Shown here in pieces: positions 45,376-56,318 of a DNA stretch of 64,000 bases. Position 1 is the stretch's first letter. Every line of letters starts with the position of its first letter. A program made the position numbers and the translations under genes. Source of the DNA: Lineolata rhizophorae (lineage: Eukaryota; Ascomycota; Dothideomycetes; Lineolatales; Lineolataceae); the NCBI GenBank assembly GCA_010093515.1, contig MU001695.1, positions 417,862 through 481,861 on the forward strand, read 5' to 3'. The notes beneath the pieces are model-generated. The model did not search any database, was not told the DNA's origin, and saw only the letters and a program-made list of their open reading frames with translations.

Positions 45376-46276
45376 GATCGGATGGAGGGCCTTTTTTGAG
45401 GGGGTCTTGAGGAGAAAGATGTGTAGAGGATGGGGTGGCACTGGCGGCTGTAGAGCGGTTGGGAGCGAGATTGTTGGTTGTGTGGAAGTAGGGAATGGCG
45501 AAGGCTAACAGGAGAAATGGCTAAGTCGGAATTTTAAGGTGGTATTTGGGTTGCTGGAGCAAATAAGTCTAGCCTAAGGGTTTGGGCGTAGACTCGCTGC
45601 CGATAGAGTTGGGAACGAAGCGTAAGGAGAATGATAGAAATGCGTTCAGTGCCAGTTTCTGGCGGAATACTAGGGACGGTTCTGGATGGGATCGGTCCCG
45701 GAGGCTGGGTCGACGCCCTAATCTAGAGCTGACAGACGATACTCGGGCGCAAGGGTTATTGCTGGAGTTTTGCGTTAACCAGTTGTTAGATATCGGGCCG
45801 CTTTGTATACAATATTTGTAGATTCTAAGGTGCGAGAATATAAGGCTCGACGCTTATGCAATTGGTTTGTATTCTTGGGTCTATACGGTGACTTACTACA
45901 GTATTTAGGGTTGGGAAAGCGGTGCCAAATGCGATTGTAGCGCGAAGGTCGTTCTCCTGGTGCCTAGTTAGCATCTCTTATAGCCTGTCTCTTCATAGAA
46001 AATCAGAAAGCAAAGTAAACCGAACTTGATATCCCACTCTAGAAGGGCCTTGACCCTTCTTGCGCCTAACACTTAAGGAATACGGCTTTCGTACAACGGA
46101 CTAAGGACATACGTCTTTACTGCAAAGTATTTAGAAATTAGAAGGAGAGCAATTTTTAAACGAATCGAAAATAATTAATAGCACAACTTCGCGAGCCTTA
46201 TCCTTTCCGTAAAATAGTCATAAGCACGGCCCAACAATCCTTATCGTTTAGGAGACGGACCGCCTCCTTTATATCG
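45376..46276. other. AT-rich intergenic region
   Basis: Marks the change from the GC-rich gene block to the AT-rich, gene-poor right part of the window. No gene was seen. Confidence 0.4.
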
Positions 46277-46686
46277 TCACGCTCCTCCTCCGGTATTAGC
46301 GGCAGTCGTTCCCCTCGTGTCGTAGCCCACTTGAAGAAGTAGGCGGAGGTCGACGTGATCGACGTGGTTCCCTCGCATGAGCACCGTCTTACACCGATTC
46401 CTTATAAGCGCGGGAATCGTCGCCAGTCTCGTCCCTTTTCTCCCACGCGATGGACTCACCGACGTTGCGCAGGAAACAGTTTCGCTCTTGGGAAATGGCG
46501 TCTTCGATGTTGGATAGGGCCGAGAGCGAGGCGAGAATATCAACGTCATCTGTCTTGCGCGTGACGATGCCGTGGGCGATGGAAGCCGTGCCGCCGATGA
46601 GGATCACCGACGCGCGGTGCTCGTTCGCTGCAGGCTGCTTCGAAGAACTCTAGCAGCGCGGCTTGCTGGAGCGTCATGAGCGGCAT
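46277..46686 (-). pseudogene. Relic of a fungal nucleotidyltransferase (AbiEii-like fold)
   Basis: On the minus strand three short readings in different frames follow each other as one gene would. From ATG at 46686, MPLMTLQQAALLEFFEAA; then from about 46630, ILIGGTASIAHGIVTRKTDDVDIL, which has the Gly-Gly-(Thr/Ser) and Asp-Asp-Val-Asp pattern of the nucleotidyltransferase fold; then from about 46440, RLATIPALIRNRCKTVLMRGN with HVDLRLLL, like the C-terminal helices of such proteins. At least two frameshifts (near 46635 and 46440) separate them, and no intron signals explain the shifts. I therefore call it broken. Fungal genomes carry many such stand-alone proteins of unknown function. The family call rests on motif pattern only. 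Confidence 0.55.
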
Positions 46687-47502
46687 GTTTATTCGAATCT
46701 TAGAGCAGTGTGAGACTCACCACACAAAATGAAGAATATACGTAAAAGTAAGAAGTAGTCAGGAACTCGATACACGCCGTCTTGATTGCTGGCACTTTCC
46801 CCTCTGATATTTCTCGTCCCTTTGTTCGTCGTGAGCAGGTTTAACGGGGGGTGCGACGCGAAGCGGAAGCGGCTTGTTTTGATTCAGCTGCTGGAAGAGC
46901 AAGTGCTGAAGTTCTCTGCGTCGGAATAGAGCCTTGGCCAGCAGGAAGCACACTGGCTGTCAGCATGCGACGTGTATCGACAGGGTCCATTAGGGTATCT
47001 ATATTTACGACGGGAGGTTTTTTTTTCTTTTTTCTCATCAAAAAGAGCTTACAGCGCATCGTTTAGTCAGACTGCAGTTGCAATTCCAATCGAAATGAAC
47101 TAATACTCCTTATTAGGTGCGTATGCTGATTGTAAACTAAAGGTCTCAGAGATACGGCTTCTAGTATATCTTTGTGAGCCGCAAGGAAAAATGATGAACC
47201 AGCAAGCTACTGGACCGTTGTACCGACGCAACCGATACGACGTTGGTAGGGCAAAAACTCTCCTTCTAATGCAGCTTTCTTTTTTTTTCTGCGACCTTTC
47301 TTTTTGCATGCGGAGCGCGACTGGACCGGGCGCATACTGTTTGGCCGCGCCTCGCGTGTTGCTCGGGACAACGCCTTGTGCGGGCCGCCTATGGGCTCCC
47401 GATTGTTCGCGCTGGCTTCACAGCGCGGTTTCCACGCCGCTTTATCTCGACTCTTGTACCTGCATCGCCATCGCGTCGCGACGCCAGTGTCGCGCATTGC
47501 TG
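46687..47502. other. Intergenic region before the PD-(D/E)XK-like gene
   Basis: AT-rich with a T-run near 47020 and another near 47280. The frame of the next gene is open back to 47191, but the added residues are Cys-rich, unlike the family, and probably leader. Confidence 0.4.
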
Positions 47503-48935
47503 ATGTCGCAATCCTCGGGCGAAACTATTGAGCGGTGGCTCGACAGCATCCCGCGGCCCGCGGGCCTGCACGCCGCCGCCACCTGCAGCAGCCCAGCCAA
47601 GTCGCACGCGCATCACACTCCCGCGCCCTCGCCGCCTATCTCGAAATCTTCCGCGAGGCCGCATCCGCGCAAACGTAAGAGGCAGCAATCTTCGGAAGCC
47701 GCCGACCTGCCGGCTGCTCGCGTAGACGAAATGCCTCGTCGCGTCTCCCCGCGGAAGAAGCGCCGCTGCGACGACGATGGTCAGTCCGTCTCGACTGCCA
47801 GCCCGGCGCTGGACGTGAACAGCGTCCACTTCCCGCAGGAATCAGTCGGAAGTGGCTCGACCGAGTATGCATTTTCGAATAATGCAGGGCGCAGGGTTCG
47901 CGCAAACAGTCCCTCGCGCGAGCTGCGGGCCGTCTACAGCCATGCAACGCCGCCGATTAGGTTTACGACAGCGGTAAACGAGGATACGCCGGCGGTGGTG
48001 TTGGAACTGTTGGAAAGGCTGCCTGTAGGTCCGGAGGGTGTCGTCCCGGCAAGTGTAAAGGTACGCATCGCGCGTGTCTATTGGTGTGAAGCCGTCGCTC
48101 ATGTTACGTGCAGGATGCGATCCAAGAACACTTTCTACTCGAGCGAATACCTGAATACGCCTTTGGCAACGCAAGCGACTTCAACGCCTCGTCTGAAGCC
48201 CGCACGATTTTCAGGCTCGCAAAGACCAGCATCCAAAAAGCCCGCGCGTATTTCGAGGAGAGCAAATCCGAAGCGCCGTGGCCAAGCCTTTGCTCGTCCG
48301 TTCTTGAGGCAGCATTTCAGCAGCCCGAGTTTGACGGTATGGTCACTGGCGAGGATGTGCAGTATTCGTCTATCAACCATTCTAGCTTGCTGCCACAGGT
48401 CAATGCGACCGCCGTTCCCACCAAGAAAGCCGACCTCGCGCTCGCAATCTCAAATTCGTGGCCGGCGGCCCGTCCCTTGTACGACGCATTTTGCAAGGCT
48501 CATCCATTGCAGCATCTATCGCAGATGAGCGACCCGGGTGTTAGCCGTCTTGTCCTCCCCGCATGCGTCGAGGCTGGCGAACCCGGGAAGAGCTACCTCG
48601 AAGCAAGCATACAACTGGGTCTCTGGTGCTTTGCCGGCTTGACCAAGCTCGCGCGGATGCGCACAGCTGTCAAGAGCGAGGCAGTCCGCAATCGCGACCT
48701 GCACACACTGGATGTGCTTTTCAGGTGGACAGCGATCGGGATGGACTGGAGACTGCACGTAGCATATCGTGACATGACGACCGGAGGCGTGACTGTCCTC
48801 GGACCCCTAAAGTGCGGTGGCTTCCAGTCGGTGACTGACTTTTTCACCCTATTCAAGACGGCAATGCTGCTAGCTGCGTGGATCAAGTACCATTTTTGGG
48901 AGGAGATTCGGCTGGTTTTGGAGAATCTATGCTAG
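47503..48935 (+). CDS. Fungal PD-(D/E)XK-nuclease-like protein with altered active site
   Basis: Two exons, 47503-48060 and 48114-48935, across a 53-nt intron give 459 residues. This is a large, lineage-expanded family in Sordariomycetes whose C-terminal half has the PD-(D/E)XK nuclease fold. The start MSQSSGETIERWLDSIP, the Pro/Ser-rich linker with NLS-like RKRKRQQ and RKKRR, and the order KKADLALAI (Asp293) then CVEAGEPGKSYLEASIQLGLW fit the family. Usually the second motif is Glu-x-Lys, as in ETKR; here Glu339 is kept but the lysine place (341) is Gly. The core EASIQLGLWCFAGL helix is intact. The gene is thus probably catalytically weak or inactive, yet has an open frame. Biological role of the family is unknown. 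It lies in the mobile-element-rich part. Confidence 0.8.
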
Positions 48936-51094
48936 CTTTTTTGCTCTTCGTTAGACACGTTTATTGCTTCCACATAGTGAGATAATCTGACCTCTAACTA
49001 GTGCATCCGCCCAGACACTGCGATAAAACGGGCTCGGAGCGGTCAATTAGGTCTAGACGTCGAATTACAACCGAGAGAGCGTTGACGTCTACTCCGTAAA
49101 GGCAGCGGATAGTTGACAGACCCGGAACTGCCTGTGCATTAATGCGCAGCAGTAATACGAGGTTAATCAGCAGCAATACAATATCAACCATCGCGAGTGT
49201 AAATATTCGAAAATTGTATTAGTAGAGCCTCTCGACGCGCTTTCGAACGGTAGTAATTGTATCGCAGTTAGACGATTTGCATCAAGCGTAAAGCTGGAGC
49301 ACTAATCGAGGTGGTAGTCCGCAGATTCTACCAAGGCAGGTGAGGATAGCTGGTCCGGACAGTCACACAGTCCGGCCACGCAGGTCAGTCCGGGCAAGAT
49401 AGCCGACGTTCGACGATAGCAATTAGTTTCCCGATCTGGAATACGCTAAACCCTGTACTATTTGCGTAATCACGTGCAGATCCAATACATGACGGCAGAA
49501 CAGGAAATTTATACACCGTTTGGGCTCGCCTCAACAATGCGGAACTAGATCTCGGCTTCCTTTTGCAATGAGACTAGCAGTTCGCAATGCGATTAGCAGA
49601 TAAAATGTCATTCGACGTGGAAGTTCTGCATGGCAGGAGTTTTGAAGTGTCGCCAAGCATCGCATGGTTCTACCCGGTCCCGACTTGGCACTTCTGGAGT
49701 TGTACGGGCAAACCCTGGTTATAACGATCAGAGTGTTTGCACCTGCCTTGAAATCCATATTCAAATTGTCTCTGGTTTATTCTATTGCCTGCTTCCCGAG
49801 GCCTCTGGTGGTACATACTTCAACCAACATGCGTGCAACTTAGTCCGGCCGAACGTTTGCGGCGGGGCTGCCACCCTGCGAACAAAGCATGCAAACAAAG
49901 CTCCGTCTTTCCGGCTGAGGCCGGCGTGCCCCGCACCAAGCAAACGCTGCAAACAAGCACCCCGCCGCACTTGGGCGGCTCAGCCAGCAGACTTCACTTC
50001 TGCCAAAGTCGCCGACGTTCGATTTTGCGATGCAGATTTCCCGATTCGCCGAGTCGCGCAAACGCTGCAAACAACCGGCATGCAAACGTTTGCGTCCAGC
50101 AGAAACCGCCGACGCTCAATTTTACCGACGTTCGATTTTACGATGCGGCTTTCCTAGTTCGCCGTCGCGCATGAGCGCGGATGCAAGGTCCGATCGCCGC
50201 GTTCCTACTTTTATCTCGGGGACATCTGGCGAATTTTCTCTTTTCATTCGCGATGAGTTTTCTTAATGCTGCAGGCAGCCAATGCAGTCTGCCGGATGTA
50301 CGCGTTGTAAGTAACTTCTACGTCGCTTTTTAGTACGTTTAACTCGGTGGTCTGGCGTGCATGTTGATTGCGAGTACAGCGCTACAGTCGCGAGGACCGC
50401 GGGGCCGATTGCGACTCGCGGTCAGGCTACGCAATTTCAAACTCATACGGAATACATTCCATGATTTTACATTAAGGCGAGTATATCATTCATTCACCAT
50501 AATACGAGTTTAGCAAGACGCAACCAAAACTCCCGTTCTCCGTCCAAACTCCGCGCGTACCAAGAGCATTCTGCCTTCCCTTCTCCGCCTACGCGACATC
50601 CCGCTTTCAACGCTACCACGCCTTTCCATCCCCGGCCAATCTAACAAAGTCCCCTAGAGCTCTCGCGCGTCAGCAAGCATTCCCACCCCTTGTAATCCCA
50701 GCACCCTGGCGGCGGCCCCGGCACTGCCGCCCAACCGCCTGTAAAAAGCAAAGCAGCCAGCGCACTTACCCCGACGCCTTCGCTACATTCGAGATACTTG
50801 CTGGCGGCAGCGACCCCAGCGCGTACGTCGCCGTGTGCGCCGCATTCATATGGTAGTGTGGGGACGAAGCGGGGCGGTTGGTGAGATTAAGAGGACCGGT
50901 AGCTTGCGGGGCCGGGTGGACGGCGGTGTGGCTGGTGTACACGAGTGGCTTGTGGCTTGCATAAGGACGTGGCGCAACAGGCTCCTGTGGCTGGTGTAGC
51001 ATGGTGGCTAGTGGCTAGCGGCTAGCGGCCCATGCCGCATTCTGACTCCCCCGCGCGCCCTTGGGGGGGGCAAGCAGTGCGCAGGGACTGACTG
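48936..51094. other. AT-rich intergenic region left of the LINE
   Basis: No credible gene. A small minus-strand frame at 50766-51002 (78 codons) has no features. Short direct repeats at 49940-50140 are listed separately. A run of eight G lies at 51063-51070, just before the LINE insertion. Confidence 0.4.
49940..50140. repeat. Imperfect direct repeats, period about 115 bp
   Basis: GCAAACGCTGCAAACAA occurs perfectly at 49940-49956 and 50058-50074. CCGACGTTCGATTTT occurs at 50012-50026 and 50125-50139, with CCGACGCTCAATTTT at 50108-50122 directly before the latter. The two repeat families alternate, so a unit of about 115 bp seems to have duplicated. Origin unknown. Confidence 0.7.
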
Positions 51095-51107
51095 ACGCGC
51101 AGGAGGG
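51095..51107. repeat. Left target-site duplication of the LINE
   Basis: ACGCGCAGGAGGG, identical to 56658-56670 right after the TACA tail. A perfect 13-bp duplication flanking a LINE is the hallmark of target-primed reverse transcription. Confidence 0.85.
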
Positions 51108-51118
51108 GACACCAATAG

Positions 51119-52420
51119 ATGGCCGCCTCAACACCAGGACGCGTGCCTTCAACACCACCAGCTACGGCTCCGCCAGCCGCACCAACAAAAGGCCGTACAA
51201 GGAAGCCAAGCGCGAAAGTTCTCGAGGCTCAGCACTCACTTAAAACACGAGCAACGGCGCCGAGGTCAACACAGGACGGACTATCCATAATCACGGTCAA
51301 CCCCCTTGGACGCGAAGGAAGAGACACGAACCTAGAAGAAGTTGCGGCGCTCATTGCGAACCTAAAAGAGACAATTGCACAGCAGAGCAGCATCATCACG
51401 AACCAGAATAACATCATCGAAAGTGTCAGAACCGACCTCGCAGAGATCAAATTAGAACAGCAGACTCTCAAGAGCCAAAACACCGAACTCCAGGAGGAGA
51501 TCCGTTCCCTCCGAACGCAGCTTGACACCCTCTCGGCATCGCCTCCGTCAACACAATCATGGGCATCGGTAGTGGCCAGCGGAGGCGTAGGAGGATCAGG
51601 GACAACTCTCTCGCGAACAGCACGCACCGGGAACACACGCAAGGAGCCCAACCGCCAGTTGGTGGTTGATGTCAGCCGAGCGGAAGAGGGAGCGGTAGTA
51701 AAGTTGGCGACAACCGAGGTGGCAAAACAAACCATTGTACAAGGCATGGAGGGGGTCGAAAGGCTCACCGGGACTACTCTACATGACTTCCGAGTATGGC
51801 GAGCGGACGATAAGGCAAGCGTCATCAAATTCTCGGTAGAAAAGGACAAGGAGGCCGCGTTCCGACAGACAACCGCTCACTGGCTGGAACCGCACATCCC
51901 CGGGGCCAGGCTTGTCGGACCAAAGTGGTACGCGGTCAAAGCGGACTGGATCGAAGTCCCTCTGGCGATGGATATCGACAGCGGGAAAGTCAGCAAGTCG
52001 GCCATGGAGCGCTTCGGGGCGGAGAACGGGGTGGAGGTGTGTACGATGAGATGGCTCGGACGACCAAGGCCTAGCGGGCAGCACGCGTCGGTGGTTATCA
52101 AAGTGGCGACGAAGGAGGACGCGGAGAAGCTGCTGAGGTCGGACAGCATAACTTTCGGCGGAGGAGGAATCATCGTGTCGCCGTTCGAAGAGCGACGCAC
52201 CCCGGTGGCTTGCTTCAAATGCAGAAGGTTCGGGCACCGAGCTAGAGACTGCATGCGACCGGAGACATGCGATATGTGTGGACAGGAGGGCCATCTCCGG
52301 TGCGAGACGGTTAACCTGCGGTGTGTGAATTGTCAGGGCCCGCACCGGGCCTCACATCGAGAGTGCCCGGAATACAGGAGACAGAAGGCCAGGATTCTCT
52401 CACGCCAACAACATGAGTAG
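51119..52420 (+). CDS. LINE ORF1, gag-like RNA-binding protein
   Basis: 433 residues. A Pro/Thr-rich N-terminus (1-40) is followed by a coiled coil at about 80-140 (repeating leucines in LKETIAQQSSIITNQNNII and the following helix), a globular central part (about 190-360), and a C-terminal zinc-knuckle array. The knuckles are CFKCRRFGHRARDC (Cys-x2-Cys-x4-His-x4-Cys, about 365), CDMCGQEGHLRC and CVNCQGPHRASHREC. This is the usual structure of LINE ORF1, which coats the element RNA and brings it into the ribonucleoprotein. The stop TAG overlaps the ORF2 start by eight bases (ATGAGTAG), so ORF2 is probably translated by reinitiation. The first ATG in frame sits only 11 bases inside the element, so an N-terminal loss by 5' truncation cannot be excluded. 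Confidence 0.88.
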   Translation: MAASTPGRVPSTPPATAPPAAPTKGRTRKPSAKVLEAQHSLKTRATAPRSTQDGLSIITVNPLGREGRDTNLEEVAALIANLKETIAQQSSIITNQNNIIESVRTDLAEIKLEQQTLKSQNTELQEEIRSLRTQLDTLSASPPSTQSWASVVASGGVGGSGTTLSRTARTGNTRKEPNRQLVVDVSRAEEGAVVKLATTEVAKQTIVQGMEGVERLTGTTLHDFRVWRADDKASVIKFSVEKDKEAAFRQTTAHWLEPHIPGARLVGPKWYAVKADWIEVPLAMDIDSGKVSKSAMERFGAENGVEVCTMRWLGRPRPSGQHASVVIKVATKEDAEKLLRSDSITFGGGGIIVSPFEERRTPVACFKCRRFGHRARDCMRPETCDMCGQEGHLRCETVNLRCVNCQGPHRASHRECPEYRRQKARILSRQQHE

Positions 52421-55400
52421 AGAACTCCGCATCCTTCAGGTGAATTTAAAGAAGAGTAGGGAGGCACAGCACGCGCTGCACAACGATGCGGCGCTCAAAG
52501 ACTTTCATTTCATTCTAAGCCAGGAGCCTAGGTGTCTGTTGGTAGAAGGGGAGGTGAAAATAACAGGGACAAATCCGCGATGGACGACATTCATCCCGAA
52601 TGGCAGAAGACAGCGCCGCCCGTACATTAGATCGTGCATTTGGGCGTCTAGAGAGCTGGCAGTTACTCAGCTGCAGGCAGATTCAGCGGACATCACGGCA
52701 GTGACGACACAGGTCGGCCAAAGAAGGTTTATGATCGTATCAGTATACATTCCAGACCTTTGTTCGAGGAGAACCAAGGAAGAGAACTTGGACGAGCTTG
52801 CCAGCAGGCTGGAGACAATCAACGGACTGGTTCAAAACGAGCTTCTGCGCGATCCACACACGGAAGTAGTAATTGCAGGCGACTTCAATCGACACAATCC
52901 GCTGTGGGGAGGCAGCAACATCAGCAGCGCGCTGAGCCAGGAAGAGAGCGCGCCGATCGTCGACTTTATGGCGGAGCTGTCGCTCCAAAGCCTCCTCCCT
53001 GCGGGGCTTATCACGTTCGTGAGCGATGCGGGACGCATGTCCACAATCGACCTGATGCTTGCAACTCCTGGCCTAACGAGGGACCTGGCCAAGTGTTCGA
53101 TCTGGGAGCATGAGTACGGGTCGGATCATAGGGCGATCCGTACCAGTTTCTGGGTCGATATAGATAGGCAGGAGAGCCAAGAAAGACTGCTGTTTAAGAA
53201 TGCGCCATGGGATAGGATTCGAGAAGCGGTGGAGCGACAGAAAGAGGCGGGGTACCCAACTAACGATGTCGACGAGATGGTTGGCTGTCTTAACCGATGG
53301 GTTAACACAGCCCTCGAGGCACACTGTCCTCGGGCCAAGCCGTCGCCGTACACGAAGAGATGGTGGAATGAGGACCTTACGGCGCTGAGGAAATCGTACA
53401 CTTACTGGAGGAATCGAGCATGCGCAATGCGGCGGCAGGGGAGAGAGGATGCAGAGCTACGCAGCACGGCAACACGAGCGAAGAGGTTCTTCCACCGAAC
53501 GATCCGGCGACATAGGAAGCTGCACTGGGACGAATTCCTCGACAATAGCGACAATGTATGGAAAGCGGCCAAGTACCTGGACTCGCAGGCGACTGCTTCG
53601 TTCGCTAGAGTGCCGCCAATCAAGAAATCAGACGCAGAGGGGTGCTTCGTCACAGAAAACTATGATATCGCCAGAGAACTGCTCCAGGCATTCTTCCCGG
53701 CTCCTCCGCCATGCGAACAAGAGGAAGAAGCTTCGACCAGCTACAACCAGCTGCCGTGGGAACCCATCGCCAAACATGAGGTCAGGACAGCGGTGTTCCG
53801 GGCCAGCCCGGACAAGGCACCTGGAAGAGACAACCTTCCAGCACGTGTGTGGAGGGAGATGTGGCCCGTCCTGGACGATGAGATTATGTCGCTCTTCGCC
53901 AAGTCGCTCGAGACAGGAAAGGTGCCGCGAGAATGGAAGATCGCGAAGATTGTGCCGCTGCAGAAACCGAAGCGGAAGGATTACACGATAGCAAACAACT
54001 ACAGGCCGATCTCCCTCCTCCCGACACTAGGGAAGGCGCTAGAGTCGCTAGTGGCGGAGAGGATCGCATACTTGGTAGAGGAATTCAGTCTACTGCCCAA
54101 GACACACTTCGGGGCCAGGAAGCAGAGGTCGACAACACATGCGCTATCGTACCTCTGCGAGGATGTGTTTAAAGCTTGGAGAGGAAAGAAGACGCTGTCT
54201 CTCGTGTCGTTTGATGTCAAAGGCGCGTACAACAACGTGGCCACAGAGCCGGAAATCAGGAGGCTACGGCAGCGACAGATCCCCGAGACGATAGTGCGGT
54301 GGGTGCAGGACTTTTGCACGAATCGGCGAGCCTGCATTCTCGTCAACAAGTTCACATCAGAGGTGCAGGATCTCCCGCAAGCGGGCCTCCCGCAGGGATC
54401 AGCGCTGGCTCCAATACTCTTCCTATTCTTTAACGCGGATCTTGTGCAAAGCGCACCAAGGAACGGCAGTTCTATGGCCTTCGTCGACGATTATTCGGCA
54501 TGGGTCGTAGGCTCTTCAGCGGAAGAAAACACCCAGGCCATCCAGGACGAGATTATACCAATGCTCGAGAAGTGGGAACGGACCAGCGGCGCCAAGTTCG
54601 AAGCAGAAAAGACGTCGTTTATCCACCTCACCAGGTACAGAGATGCGGGAAGAGACAGCACCACGCCGCTGCAATTCAAAGGCAGAGAGATCTCCCCGGT
54701 AGAGAAAGTCAAGATCCTTGGGGTAACACTGGACAAAGAGCTGCGATTCAAGGCACATCTAGCGGATAAGGCAGGCAAGGCCACCAAGGTAGCGCTCGCC
54801 CTGCGCAGATTGAAGGGACTCCAGCCAAAGAGTGTCAAGCAGCTGGCCAAGAGCTCGGTGCTGCCGGTAGCAGACTACGCGTCGCCGATATGGTACCCGC
54901 TCGCAACGTACGAGCTGATGCAGCTCCTCCAGCAGGCGCAGAGGATCACAGCGCAAGCGGTCATCAGAGGATTCCGCACGGTCGCCCGGTCGATCGCGGA
55001 GGCGGAAGCTGGCCTGCTCCCTCTCGAACAGAGGTTACGCAACCAGGCCATCGCGTTCTGGGTGTCGATTCACAAGCTGGGCCAATCGCATCCGCACTGG
55101 ATGATCCGAAGGCAGAGGATCTGCAGACGACACCGTTCGCCGCTCCAGAGGACGGCCATAATGTGCGAAGGTGTCCAGGTGGACGGGCTGCTAGAGGTCA
55201 AACCATATGCGTGTCCGCCGTGGGTACCTAGACCCGACGTTGTGATATGTGAGGACAAAGAGCATGCGCAAGCTATTATCGAAGAGTACGAACCCGGGCA
55301 GGTTGACATATACGTCGATGCATCGGTGCGAAACGGCAGGGCAGGGGTTGGAGTGTATGCTACGCCATCGAGAGCATCAGTCTCGAAGACGGTAGCAAGT

Positions 55401-56318
55401 TCCACCCAGGCCGACGCTCACCTTACAGAACTCCTTGCGATCAGCGAGGCAGCCAACTGGCCGTGGGGCCCGGCGTGCATGGCTAGTGACCAAGGCGGTT
55501 CTCCAACACATACCTCGAGAATACGAATATTCTCTGACTCGAAGTCGGCGCTGCAGTCGCTATGCAGCTGGAGAGCGGGAGCCTGCCAGGAAGTGGTGGC
55601 CGAGATCACTAAGAAGCTCTGGCTGAGCAATGTCACATTGTACTGGGTCCCTAGTCACGCAGGATTCAGAGGAAACGAGGAGGCCGACAGGCTCGCCAAA
55701 GCAGCGACGAGATCAGAGAGCGAGGAGCCACTGCAGAGAGATGGCCGTCCATGGTATCTCGTGACGCAAGCCCTTGAGAAGGCCGGCATAACGGCAGGAC
55801 CGCTCTTGGCAGGAAGACCAAACACCGGCAGGTTTACAAGAAAGATTGATGCAGCACTGCATCTAGGCAAAGCCGCGAAGCTGTACCAGCAGCTGGTCAG
55901 CTCGGAAGCTGCCATCCTCGCGCAGCTACGGACGGGCAAGTCGTTTCTGAAGGAATACCTCCACAAGATCAACGCGTCTGAGACGGCGGCGTGCGACTGC
56001 GGGCTCACAGAATCAATACCGCACTTCCTCTTCTCCTGCAGGAGGTGGGCGCAGCAGAGAACGAAATTGAGGCAGCAGCATGGAGACCGATTTGGAGACC
56101 TGTCGTATGCACTAGGGGGCTATTCAAGCAGACATGAGGGAGGCGTGAACATCGACGGCCCAATCGAACACTGGAAGCCAGATATTAATGTGGTCAAGGC
56201 CACGATCCAATTCGCAAAGGACACTGGACGCCTTCAGCCATGTAAACAGGACGCAGCCAACGCAGAAGCTGAGATCAACGAGCGACTACTCTTGAGGATT
56301 CCCTCACTCACCTTCTAA
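52413..56318 (+). CDS. LINE ORF2, endonuclease-reverse transcriptase-RNase H
   Basis: 1,301 residues without a break. The APE-type endonuclease covers about 1-235 (AGDFNRHNPLWGG near 156, GSDHRAI near 235) and nicks target DNA. The reverse transcriptase covers about 440-790: motif A is VSFDVKGAYNNV, motif B GLPQGSALAPILF, and motif C AFVDDYSAW (about 689-697), with Val in the x position of FxDD. RNase H (about 965-1100) has DIYVDASVRNG, HLTELLAISEA, IFSDSKSALQSL and YWVPSHAGFRGNEEADRLAK, so all catalytic acids are present. A late CDCGLTESIPHFLFSC is the C-terminal zinc-like motif common to these elements. Together these carry out target-primed reverse transcription. Expression probably depends on the preceding frame (eight-base overlap). 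Confidence 0.95.
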   Translation: MSRELRILQVNLKKSREAQHALHNDAALKDFHFILSQEPRCLLVEGEVKITGTNPRWTTFIPNGRRQRRPYIRSCIWASRELAVTQLQADSADITAVTTQVGQRRFMIVSVYIPDLCSRRTKEENLDELASRLETINGLVQNELLRDPHTEVVIAGDFNRHNPLWGGSNISSALSQEESAPIVDFMAELSLQSLLPAGLITFVSDAGRMSTIDLMLATPGLTRDLAKCSIWEHEYGSDHRAIRTSFWVDIDRQESQERLLFKNAPWDRIREAVERQKEAGYPTNDVDEMVGCLNRWVNTALEAHCPRAKPSPYTKRWWNEDLTALRKSYTYWRNRACAMRRQGREDAELRSTATRAKRFFHRTIRRHRKLHWDEFLDNSDNVWKAAKYLDSQATASFARVPPIKKSDAEGCFVTENYDIARELLQAFFPAPPPCEQEEEASTSYNQLPWEPIAKHEVRTAVFRASPDKAPGRDNLPARVWREMWPVLDDEIMSLFAKSLETGKVPREWKIAKIVPLQKPKRKDYTIANNYRPISLLPTLGKALESLVAERIAYLVEEFSLLPKTHFGARKQRSTTHALSYLCEDVFKAWRGKKTLSLVSFDVKGAYNNVATEPEIRRLRQRQIPETIVRWVQDFCTNRRACILVNKFTSEVQDLPQAGLPQGSALAPILFLFFNADLVQSAPRNGSSMAFVDDYSAWVVGSSAEENTQAIQDEIIPMLEKWERTSGAKFEAEKTSFIHLTRYRDAGRDSTTPLQFKGREISPVEKVKILGVTLDKELRFKAHLADKAGKATKVALALRRLKGLQPKSVKQLAKSSVLPVADYASPIWYPLATYELMQLLQQAQRITAQAVIRGFRTVARSIAEAEAGLLPLEQRLRNQAIAFWVSIHKLGQSHPHWMIRRQRICRRHRSPLQRTAIMCEGVQVDGLLEVKPYACPPWVPRPDVVICEDKEHAQAIIEEYEPGQVDIYVDASVRNGRAGVGVYATPSRASVSKTVASSTQADAHLTELLAISEAANWPWGPACMASDQGGSPTHTSRIRIFSDSKSALQSLCSWRAGACQEVVAEITKKLWLSNVTLYWVPSHAGFRGNEEADRLAKAATRSESEEPLQRDGRPWYLVTQALEKAGITAGPLLAGRPNTGRFTRKIDAALHLGKAAKLYQQLVSSEAAILAQLRTGKSFLKEYLHKINASETAACDCGLTESIPHFLFSCRRWAQQRTKLRQQHGDRFGDLSYALGGYSSRHEGGVNIDGPIEHWKPDINVVKATIQFAKDTGRLQPCKQDAANAEAEINERLLLRIPSLTF

